A stretch of DNA of 64,000 bases from Yamagishiella unicocca. Its lineage: Eukaryota; Chlorophyta; Chlorophyceae; Chlamydomonadales; Volvocaceae. Position 1 is the first letter of the stretch. Each line of letters begins with the position of its first letter. The stretch is from contig BDSL01000031.1 in assembly GCA_003116995.1 (NCBI GenBank), positions 124,001 through 188,000 of the forward strand, written 5' to 3'. The notes beneath the pieces are model-generated. The model saw only the letters and a program-made list of their open reading frames with translations. It made no database searches and was not told the origin of the DNA. The position numbers and the translations under genes were made by a program. This document shows positions 35,663 to 46,000 of the stretch, one piece after another.

Positions 35663-37315
35663 GTGGCGGCGTCCCCGCCGCTGCTGGCGCTCATCTCCGC
35701 CTGCCTGGCGCTCGACCCCCGCCGCCACCCTAGCGCTCGGGAGCTCCTGAGGCTGCCGTACGTTTGGAACATGGCTCTGGCCGCAGCCGGCAACAGCAGC
35801 AGCAGCCCGCCCCAGGCGACGGCGACGGCCCTGGCGCCTCCTCCTCCTCCTGCCGCCGCCAACCCAACAGTAGCAAGCCACGGCGACGACAGCAGTGAGA
35901 CCAGCGGCCCCACCGAACTGCCTCGTCCACCAAGCGGCCGAGAAGATGACTCGGCCCCATCCACCGAAGTGGCTTGCGGTGGCGCCAAGTTTCAGTCCGC
36001 CATATTGGGGTTTCTGGAGCAGGTCGGAGTGGAGAAGGCCGGAGACGACGATTCCCTGGCCCTGGGCGTTCGGCACCCGGGCGCATTGTCTGCGCGCGAC
36101 GAGGGCGGCAACTGGACGCCCTCACCTCCCGCCATGAGGCGTTCCTCCCTCCGCTTCGTGGCCGCGGATGACGGACCCCATAGCGAGGGGCCACACGGCC
36201 TTTCCGCTGGCATGCTCTTCGGCAGCTCTCCGCCAGCACGGCCAATGCGACGCGGGCAGTCGGGCGCCATCGTGCACGACCGGGCCCCTGCAGCCGAGGG
36301 CGCCATCGTGCACGACCGGGCCCCTGCAGCCGAGGGCGCCATCGTGCACGACCGCGCCCCTGCAGCCGAGGGCGCGGACTCCACCGGCGCCACGTTGGCC
36401 CTTCCAGCGTCGTCGAGCCGCCCTGCCTCGCTGATCTCCGGCCCCATCGGCGAGATGTACCCCCTGCCTGAGGTGCGAGCATACCACGCCGCCAGGGCAG
36501 TGGCTCCGAAGCCAGACCCGCAGCCGCTGTTGCGTTGCCAGGGAGCCCCTGCGGGCCCCCCCCCTGCTTTGCGCCGGCGGGTGTCTCGGCTGCGTTCGTC
36601 ATCTGTAGAGCTCCTGCTGTCCACAGCGGTCTCGCTGCTGAGTCACGGTGGCATGAAGCTGGAGGGGAATGCGGCATCAGCTGTCGGAGTCCTGGACGAT
36701 ATGGTTTCGGAGGAAGTCGACGAGATGGAGGAGGACGCGTTGGGCGTCCCCGTGCCCGCTGGCCGGGGCGCGGGTACCAAACGGGGCCTCGAGAGCACCG
36801 CCACGTCGCCACAGCCCGCGAGCAGCTTCTTCCTGCCACCGTCGCCGCCGCCGCCCATGTTCGTGGCCACAGGAGGCTACAAGGCCGGCGGCCACGCCGT
36901 GCACTGCTCGGGAGGTAGTTTGCAGCACCGTGACCCGGTTGCCGTACTGTGCGATATGCCAGATCAGGCACCCGGAGGTGCCGCCGCGGCCATCGTTGAC
37001 GGTTATTCGGTTGACCTGGGCGCTGAGACGTCCGCTACTGCAGCGGAGGCTGGAGCTGCCGGCGGTCGCCCGGCAGGTCATGTCATGACGGGATGCCGGG
37101 GGGTGCGCTTTCCGAATGGCGGCGGTGAAGGGTCTCGCGGGGGCGGCGAGGATGGGGAGGGCGGCAGGCCGGCTGCCAGCGCGGGCGGCATTGTCAGAGA
37201 CGGCAGCGGATCGGCCAAGGGTAAGGCCTCGCGCCGGCTCATTAGCTTGATCCAGTCGCTCACGCGGCGTGTTGCCCCAGGACGCCTCAAGGCCGCTGCG
37301 CCCACTGCTCCGTGA
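35663..37315 (+). CDS. Tail exon of kinase copy 4, still open
   Basis: This 550-codon frame is the equivalent of exon 7 of copies 1-3. It follows a pyrimidine-poor but usable CACGCAG acceptor and starts VAASPPLLALISACLALDP, the last helices of the kinase domain, then ends that domain at LPYVWNM. The tail keeps FQSAILGFLEQ (35990-36022), ELLLSTAVSLLSHGG (about 36607-36655) and a basic terminus (SLTRRVAPGRLKAAAP), each matching its neighbours. Three 12-residue repeats of GAIVHDRAPAAE lie at 36263-36370. It begins with GTG, so on its own it has no obvious start; it could be read only from an upstream exon or an internal ATG. An open frame this long beside a ruined kinase half may mean recent decay or continued use of the tail. 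Confidence 0.55.
   Translation: MAASPPLLALISACLALDPRRHPSARELLRLPYVWNMALAAAGNSSSSPPQATATALAPPPPPAAANPTVASHGDDSSETSGPTELPRPPSGREDDSAPSTEVACGGAKFQSAILGFLEQVGVEKAGDDDSLALGVRHPGALSARDEGGNWTPSPPAMRRSSLRFVAADDGPHSEGPHGLSAGMLFGSSPPARPMRRGQSGAIVHDRAPAAEGAIVHDRAPAAEGAIVHDRAPAAEGADSTGATLALPASSSRPASLISGPIGEMYPLPEVRAYHAARAVAPKPDPQPLLRCQGAPAGPPPALRRRVSRLRSSSVELLLSTAVSLLSHGGMKLEGNAASAVGVLDDMVSEEVDEMEEDALGVPVPAGRGAGTKRGLESTATSPQPASSFFLPPSPPPPMFVATGGYKAGGHAVHCSGGSLQHRDPVAVLCDMPDQAPGGAAAAIVDGYSVDLGAETSATAAEAGAAGGRPAGHVMTGCRGVRFPNGGGEGSRGGGEDGEGGRPAASAGGIVRDGSGSAKGKASRRLISLIQSLTRRVAPGRLKAAAPTAP
36263..36370 (+). repeat. Three 36-base repeats encoding GAIVHDRAPAAE
   Basis: Three in-frame copies lie in the tail exon of copy 4. 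The first two are identical and the third has one C-for-G change (CGCGCC for CGGGCC). This motif was not seen in the tails of copies 1-3, so the expansion is specific to copy 4. Confidence 0.9.
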
Positions 37316-40023
37316 GGGGGTCCCGCGGTGCTGAAGGGGGCTCCTGACCGACCGACTGACTGACTGACTGACTGGTGACTGGGGGAACTGTTGCGCCGGC
37401 ATTGGCGCACATGAATAGCCCAGCGAGCGAAGACTTTCAGTACGGCAGCCAGACGGGTGGCACGAGGCATTGTGCGACAGGATGAATAAGCCTCCACTTC
37501 GCTCCAAGAAGTCGTTCAGGCGTCCGGGGATGATGAATTCAGCATGGCCGTAGCGTGGCGCGTCGATGATGACGGTGTTTAGGTCCCCATTCGGCCATCA
37601 TCACATTCAGGCGGGGGCCAGGGCTCTGTTGTATTGGACGTATGACCACCTTCTCTATGCCACCGGCTTACTCGGAGGATACTCCGAGCCACCACGTGTG
37701 TGTACGGCACTGCACCGCGCGTGGAAGGATTGGATAGGCACTCCAGGGGGGAAGGCCGGGAGGGGTTATCGGGGCACTCCCGGCTGCCCAGGAAACGACT
37801 CAGGAGCGAGACCGGCGAAGCTCCGCAACGCTCCTACCGAATATGGACGGCTCTGTGGGGATGCATCTGACATGCTTTGTCTGCATGCGAACCAGGGCGA
37901 TCCGGTGCTACGGGGATACGCCCGTTTGTTTTGTGGCATAATGCCTCCGATCGGTGGTCGAGCCCCATCTTCTTTATCCGGCACATCACAAAAACACGTC
38001 GGCTGACGCAGTCCTTGGACTAGCATGCTTTGAAATTTTCGGAATTAACGGCCCGCTTAGCATCGGTTGCTGCAGCATCCATGGGCCGTTGCGCTGTGTC
38101 TTTCCAACCGAATGTGGTCATGTTTACTAAGATCAAGACGGGGCTGCAGCCTTGTGTATTTATCTTGCGATTTAGGTGTATGCCAACGAACTCCACGCGT
38201 GTATTGCGATGGGGCCAAACGAACGTGCGACGCATTGCCGGCATGTCGATCACCTGGGGCATGCTGGACCTTTTCGGTTGTGGTCTTAGGGAGCGACGGC
38301 GGCGGTTTCAACTGGGGGGAATCTCAGACGGTGAGCCTTCGGCCTTGAACGCAAGCCAGTGTATAACTCTTTGATTTTTGAATGGGTATATCGGATGCCT
38401 TGGATTGCAGCAGCCGATCGTGATCACTTACGGAGGTAGCGAACTCGCGATGCGTCCTTTTGTTAGACGGAAGTGTGCTGCCTACAGGCAGAGGGAGAAA
38501 GAGGTCGCGGCTCCCATGATGACGGTAGGGGTCCCGCGTGTGCTGCTGTTGGCGGTTGTTGACACCTGCCCGTTGATTTTCCACAATTGAGCTGCGCGTC
38601 CCGGTATCGTGCCTGTGTATGTCCCTGCTAGCGGAGGTTCCTTCGTATCGTTTCTTGGCCGTTCATCGACCTTCAAGGCCATTTGTCTCATCGCTCCCTC
38701 TGAGGGATGATGCACGCGATGCCTCAGGGGCAACCAGGTTAATTATGGTCTGGTTGATGCGGCGTAAGTGCCTTAGTATCAGGTTGCAAATTTAAGCCAC
38801 TCTGTCTTACGTGTGCCGCATTCGGCCGCATGTGCGCGCACGGGCTGTCTGGGGGGGATCGGCAGGCGATGCACGGCAGTGCCTTGCGAGTGGGACGTTA
38901 TCATTGTTGGTAGAGCCATGTAGGCCCGTCCGATAACCGTCTTGAGCACACGAACACGCGGTGTACTATTGCTGGCAGACACTAATGCGCGTCGCAGGTT
39001 CTGTTTCCCGCCTGTAGGCATGCTAGGATGCTGCTCCTGTGAGACCGTTTCAATCTGGGTGTCCCCACAACTTATGTTCCCCTTACTTGTTTAGCTGGTA
39101 CGTGTCCAGGGGCTGGCTGTGATGATGTCATAACCACCAATGGGTGGTGTGGATGCTTTGCTTGCATTCGGGTCGCTTTGCAGTGACCGGTCGGTCTTTG
39201 ATGGAAATGTTCGTTAACGTGTCTAGGAGAAACAAGGCCCGCTGTGCTCAGCGCGCCAAGGCCGTTGCTGATCCAGCAGGCGGCTCTGAATTTGTAGGGT
39301 TCCGCGCGAGCTCCTAGCTAAATGGCGTGGAATGCGGCGAGTGTGCGTCCGCCTTTGAACTCCCGAATTGTTGTGACGTCGAATGATTGCAGCAAAGTGT
39401 TAGATTGCGCCCCTGGATTGCTCGGTCTATGCTCGGGAACCGAGCCAGGCCCGCAAGCTGTCATCGACGGTCTTGGTGAGGCGCTGAACTCGCCAAGACC
39501 GAAACACTATAAAAACCAATATTGCCGGTATTATGTTCATTTTTACAGGCTCGTATGGCGCAGGGGTTTGGATTAATTAAGCATTTGGTTGGTTGCGCCT
39601 ATGAGCCACACCCCCGTCATCATTGTGTAAGGCCTGATCCTTCGTCCTTCCATCGACGTCTTCCACCGAAGTCACATAATGTGCGATCAGGAATATGGAC
39701 GAATGCTGAATCCAGCGCCCACAGCCCTATTATAGTTGCCGGGCGGGCAACAAAAGCAGCAGCACAGAGCTAGAGCGGCAACTTGCGCAGCGCACGCTTT
39801 CCGGTCCCACACCTGCTCCTGCCTTCTGTGAGCCTGGCTGCGGCCCTGCGAGCTTACATAAAGCTCCCGCAGCGGACCAGCACCGGCCTCCTAAGAAAGA
39901 GCACATTCGTTGCCTGCTGTTAGCCATGCGTTTTTGACCCTGATGCCAGGTCTTCCTTGCCCCCCGTCCACAGCCAGCATTTGCCCGTTATCGGCCGCCC
40001 TATGAATTTGGCCATGACGCTGT
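37316..40023. other. Intergenic between copy 4 and the cohesin gene
   Basis: No gene recognised. A GACT microsatellite lies just after the stop of copy 4 (about 37348-37374). The plus-strand frame 37566-38006 has no recognisable domain. The right end should hold the 3' untranslated region of the minus-strand cohesin gene, since that gene ends at 40024. Confidence 0.5.
39854..39858 (-). terminator. Candidate TGTAA polyadenylation signal for the cohesin gene
   Basis: Minus-strand TGTAA about 165 bases after the stop at 40024. TGTAA is the usual polyadenylation signal in volvocine algae. A pentamer is common by chance, so support is weak. Confidence 0.3.
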
Positions 40024-43000
40024 CTACAGACCCCTGGCCTGCTCCTCCAGCCGTGGCCTAGCGACCACCAGCAGCTCACCGCCACCCAGGGACTGTCCGT
40101 GAGTCGGTGCCGAGGGACCAGGGCCGCCGCGGCCGGCCTTACCGCGGCCGGCAGAAGCGGGTTCGGTCGGCGTCGGGCTGTGGGCCGCAACCAAGGAGAC
40201 GTATCCTCGGTTGCTGAGGACTAGCAGATCGTAGAAGGTGCGTGCGGCAGCCATGCGGCTGATGCAGACCCCGCCGTCGTCAAGGCCGTTGGCGGTGGCG
40301 ACGCTGACCCGCGGGTCGGTGCGGCCAGAGGAGGCACGACGCTTCGCAGCGGCGGCGGGATCAGCCAGCTCGGCGACAACACGCAACAGGTTTGAGGCTG
40401 TTGTGATCTGTACATTGCAGGTTGAAGGTTTCACGGCGCAGTAAGGGACGCAGCGAGGATGGTGAGGGGGCCAAGTGGAGCTGGGCCTAATACTGGATAC
40501 GGCAGATGACGATGCAGATGACAATGAAAATACCGGTAGTGAGACGTCGACCCACCTGCATAGGGCCCTCTTCGGCCTCCTGGAGGTCAGCAGCGGCCTC
40601 CATTCGACGGCGCTTCGCCGACCCACGTGTCGGCCCCCCACCGCACTGCAGGTGCGCCCTCCTCGACGACAGCACCATACCCTGCGGATGGCACGTAGCC
40701 GAGCATAGGGCCCACAGGTAGTTGTGTCTCTCACACTATCACGGTGTCGACGAACCAGGGGCATTGCCCTAAAAGCCCTCCAGAAGCCGCCAATCATATT
40801 CTGGCCACGCTGCACCGAGCATGTACGGGTCCACGTGTAATCCTTTGGGGACAATATGACACTCAACACGCCTACACCCACACCCAGCAGCAGGAAGTGG
40901 CTCGTGAGTTCACGGCAGGCAACAATCTGCAGTGAAAGTTCCTCCTGACAGAAGCAACAGCTAAAACTTCCCCAGGCCAAAAGCGGCGATCGCCCGGGAC
41001 GTGCCATATAATCCGTCTTTCCGCCAAGCGGCACACAGCAGCCAGGATCCGCACCTGCAGCTTCTTCAGTACGGCCTGTGTACGGGCAGTGAAGCCGTCC
41101 GCGGCGGGGCGTCGATGGCGAGCACCTGCAGATGTGCGGACGAGATGAGGGGTGATGGGTTCCAGGGTTGGGGGTTGCACAGCAGGGGATTGCACGGATA
41201 GGTTTCGGCAGCTGGCAGTGTGCACAGACAGGGGTATGGCAGGTCCGAGACGGGCGTCCTCTACCAGCGTGTTCAGTCGCAGCTGCGGCAGGCTGCAGGA
41301 GCACGAGCACATGCCGGACTGCAGCCGATTTCCTGAGAGGGCCTGGACACAGGCTGTAATTACATGGCAAGGAGTTGGTCATATCCACATTACGACATGA
41401 GGATAGCTTGCGCGAGCATGAGCAACTCGCAAGCGCAGGGAGTGAGTACATCAACACAACAACCCGCATATATCTTCGTCGCACGCCAAGTATGGAGCTC
41501 TTCGCATCATGAATGATCCCCGCCTCCATCTCCGCACCTTTCTTGCTATTGTCACTGCCCCCCTCCTCCTCCTCGCCATCCTCCGGATCGAAAAGCTCTG
41601 AAGCCTCCCCAGGGTCCTCCTCCGCGATCCTGTCGTCCTCCTCCTCCGCCGCCTCGTCTCCCTCTTCAGCCTCATCCTCATGCCGCTGATCTTCATCATC
41701 GAATATGGCTCCTGGGTCCGGGTGGAGATCTAACTCGAGGTCGAGGATCTTTAGATCCGGTCCCACCATGTCCAAGGATGGCATTCCGTCTTCGAGGTCA
41801 TGCATAGCACCCGTGCTGAAATCGGCAGAGGCTGTCGCCTGTGAAGCACCACCGGCGGCACCACCACCACTGTCATTGCCCGAGGTATCAGCGGAGCTTG
41901 CACCGCTGCCGTCATCATCATGCTCCTCGCCACCGCCGCCTTGAGCTCCCTGGCCACTACTTCCCGCCGCAATGGCGGAGGCGGGCACAGACATCTGGCT
42001 CCGAGACCTGCCGCTGGCAGCACCCTTGGTGGCCGCACGATTGGAGGTCGTCGGCGCGGCCCCAGCCGCGGCCCTGCCACTAGAGGTCGCCTGCTGCTGC
42101 TGTCCTGAGCTATTACTCGTCCGGATCCGCTTGGCTGCTGCAGCAGGCCCGCCAGCGGCGGCACCAGCTGGAGGGTGCTCAGCGTGTTCCGGCAGTAGCT
42201 GCTCGCAGTAGCTGCTGCCGGCACGCCCGGCCAGGAAGCGGAACAGGTGGTTCAGGGAGGGTGCCAAGGTTATGGACGGTAGTGCAGCAGGGCCGGCGGC
42301 AACATTGAGGGGTTGCTGAAGCAGCAACCAGCCTCCAGAGCCACTTCCGTGGCATTGGGATTGACGACGGGCGGCGCCGGCCCCGTCCCTGTGACGAGAT
42401 GGATTGGAGCGGCTGTTGCACCCACTGCCCGCCTCGTAGTTGCTGCCAGCACCGGCAGCTGGGCCGCTGGCGGCGGAGGAGCCCATGAGACCACCCCAGA
42501 GGGCGAGCCACGGGCTACCACCGTCGGTGGTGCCAGCAGTAGGGGAGGCTCCAGAGAGGGCCCGGGAGCTGACCGTTATGCGGCGACGGTTGGCAGCGTT
42601 GCGGCGATGGTGGTCGATAAGGGCCGTCCGGTCCTGTGGGTACGTTGACATTGGCAAGGGGACGAGCAAGACATGTGGTGGCAGATATGCGAGGACGGGA
42701 CGTCAACCTGTGCTGCCCTCCTGTCCTCCAGCACTGTGTCACCCCTCGCCAAGTTCCCTACTGACACTGCCTATACGCTGCGCACAAGCCTCGGCACACC
42801 CAGACAGCCCTATAAGCGGCGGTAGGGCGCAAGTTGCAGTCGACGAAGGTCCGAAGCACCTTGGGAGGTGCTGAGGACTGCCAGCAGGTGTGGCTGCTGC
42901 TGTTCTCCCGATGGCCGCATTCTCCCTGCTTAGCAGCATCGTGCGGGAGGTGCGCCGCTGCTGCAGTGCCTCAAACCCACCTGCAGCAACTCGCGGATGA

Positions 43001-46000
43001 CGTTTGAGGTCAGTGCAGTCTTCAGCCGCCCCTCCCGGTCCACGTCAATAGCGACTCGCGGGCCACGCTCCAGGGGCGTGGCCCCGGGTGTTGTCGGTGT
43101 CACTGCTGCCCCCGCTGCTGCTGGGGTGTCGCTGGGTAGCGCCACCGTTATGGTCGCTCGCAAGGCGCCACTGCGTGCCGCTGGCGCCCTCTGCTCCACA
43201 GCGGCGGTGGCGCCTGTGGCAGCGTTGGCGGTGTTGGCCGGGGCTGCAGCCGCTGTTTGCGGAGGTTCTGCACAGAGATGCCAACACAACACGGAGGCGC
43301 CAACAAGCAGGTGGACAGGGGGCCCGGTCATCAGACCAAAGTGAGGTACGGGGCAGTGCAGTCGGGAGCGGCGACAATGGCAGGGAGTGGTCGGGGTACG
43401 AAGACGGCTGCGGGGGGGACCAAGCTGCGAGACCGTCATCCCCAGGCCTCCACTGTCACACCTCCCAATCCCACCCGCACCCAAAGGGCCCATCACGGCC
43501 CATCCACCTGCCACCCCGGCCCGCACGCAAACCTACCAGCTGCCGGCAACGTCAGGATTCCATCAGTGTCGTATTCTTCGGTACCGGCCGCACCGTCGGG
43601 AGGGCCGCCCTCTCCCTCCCCTGCCTCGGCCTCCGCATCCGTCGTTTTATGCGTATCTGCCGTTGCTCCGAAGCCTCTGGCGCCGGCTGCCGTCGGCAGC
43701 GCCTCCGGATCCGCCAGGCTGCCCCCTCCCGACTGCATCCATGCCGAGTCTCCACCACGGTCACCGTCTCCATCACCATCATCATCGTCCTGTTGCGCCG
43801 CGTTCACCATTGGCGCATCTCCGTCCAAGTCATCCTCCTCCTGGAATGCCTCCTCCGCTGCTGGATCTTGCATCAAGCTGTCCTCGTCACCGTAACCTGC
43901 GGCCGCACTGGAGGTACCGCCGGCGCTCACAGCAGAGCCGCTGGCAAGGCGGACCGCCTCCTCTGCCTCCTCCTCTGCTTCATCCTCCTCCTCTGCTTCA
44001 TCCTCCTCCTCCCCCTCAGGCATCGCCTGCAAATCCGGTGAGACAGGATAAGCAATGTTCGGAGCCTGAGCCGCCCATCCAGCCTCGGCTTATGACCGCC
44101 CAAACCCGCCACACCCTTTACTCCGCCCATCCAGCCTCGGCTTATGACCGCCCAAACCCGCCGCACCCTTTACTCCACCCATCCAGCCGGTGTCCCAGCT
44201 ACCCTCCTACATCGGTTCACGGGTTTCTTCGGTACCCTCTTGCTCGACAGCAGCCATCAAAGGGGAGTCGAGCCCACCAAGTACCCAGCTGACCCCAGGT
44301 TGCCGCCTCCCACCGCCCACCTCGAGTCGGCGCGGTGGCGTCCCTGCATGGTGGCGGCCGCCCAGCTCGTCTCCCTCCCGACCCCCGTGCCGCTGATGCT
44401 GCGGAGTGGCGAAGGGGTCGGGTTCCGCCGCTGCGGGTCGCTGCTGCTGGCGCTGGTCCAGGTCCTGGCTGGCGGCACTGCGAGGCCACACGACGAACCG
44501 CGGATGGATGAAGAAATGAATGGAGGGTTTCGAGGGAACCCGGTCGGCACCCAAACGATTCGTAAAAGCGACGCAAGAGGTTGGGACACTCGTCTGCATT
44601 TGATATGAGGACTGGTTTAGGCTATGCATGGAGGGAGAGAGACGGGGGAGACAGGGGTTCAGCCCACACACCGCGCGCAGGCGCACCGGTGATGCTGGCC
44701 CCCCTGGACACCCACCCCAACCACCCAACCACCCGTACCGGAGCGCTTCAATTTCATGCTCGTCCAGGTCAAACTCAAAGTGGTCCGGCACCTGCGTTGT
44801 TGAAGAGGTAGGAGGCAACAGCGGAGAGCGCTTGAGTTGTATTCGGCTGTGCCAACCGTACTGAGGCACAGGTGAAGGCCCCCCACACATCTGTGTGTGC
44901 ACAACATGTTGCATATCTTTAGGGTTTGCATGGTCTTGTATGACGACACCACATCATTGCGTCGCACCTCGTCGTCGAAGTACGCGTGCTGGTCGGCCGC
45001 CGCTGGGTGGTGGGGCTCAGTGAACGGCCCGGCGCCGCCGTCGCCGCCGGCCCAGGGGGTGCTCCAGGGGCGGCGCAACGAGCGCGATGACGTCAGCGGG
45101 TCGCCCCAGGTTGAGTTGTGCCCGCCGTGTGGAGTAGCCTGGGGCCGTGGCGGCGAATGATGGGAGGGCAGAGCAGTGAGCTCCCACATTATGAGGGGCA
45201 GAACTGTGAACAATCTCTAGGAGGGACCGGTAGGGGCGGTGCGTTCCTAGTGCCATCTGGACATCTGAACAGCACCACGCACGACCCGCGAGGGCCCACC
45301 ATCTCGCGTCCGCAGCACCCCACACACCGCTTGCCCGTGTCCCCGCTTCAGCCGCCAAGGCACCTAACCAGCAAAAGGACACCCCCCGCTAGCCCCTCCC
45401 TCGCTGCACACTCGTACCAGCGCAAACTCGTCGTCCTCCGTCTCTCCTGTAGCTGCCCCGCCGCCCAGGCTGCCGGCCCGGCCGAGATTGCCGCTGCCAC
45501 CCCTGGGCCCAAGCTGCAGGTCCAAGCCGTCACGGAGGTCCTGGCTGGCCGTGCCTGGGCTCAGCAGGCGCGCGACGGAGGCGGCGGATCAGCAGATGGC
45601 GATTTTACGGCTCAGCAGCCGGCGGAGGTTTTGGTTCAGCAAGCAGCGGGGGCTCAGCTCGGGACCGCGTGGGGTTTGTGACTCAGGCTGATGCGGGGGT
45701 TAGTGGCCCAGGAGAAGGAAACCAGTCCTCCGAAATCCACGAGGTGAGCCCCATTGTCGGGGCGGCGGGCTGCACCTCACCCGCGAGGAGGATCTCGTCC
45801 TCATCGTACGCCATCATCAGCGGCTCCCCGTCGGGCCCGATGGTGCCGCCGGCGGCGGCAGCAGCGGCGGCGGCGGCAGCAGCGACGGCCACGCTTTTAC
45901 GGCGACCGCGGGCGGCACGACGGGCGTCGCCGTCGCCGTCATCGCCATCGGCGTCCCGCCGCTGTCGGCCCACGTGTTGGAGTTTGGGATGATCATGGCC

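Noticed and set aside
36263..36370. Three 36-base repeats as a CRISPR array
   Set aside because: Units are contiguous without spacers, in frame within a eukaryotic coding exon.
35730..36971. Minus-strand frame of 413 codons opposite the copy 4 tail
   Set aside because: Arg/Pro-rich antisense shadow. The plus frame carries family motifs shared with the neighbouring kinases.
37566..38006. Plus-strand 146-codon frame after copy 4
   Set aside because: No recognisable domain, overlapped by minus-strand frames, and no exon-like boundaries.
40024..42669. Single 881-codon minus-strand frame as one exon of the cohesin gene
   Set aside because: The frame passes through introns by chance. Kleisin motifs at its end (DGFTARTQAVLKKL and ARTFYDLLVLSNRG) are in different frames and need splicing at 41538, 41125, 41055, 40645, 40556 and 40407.
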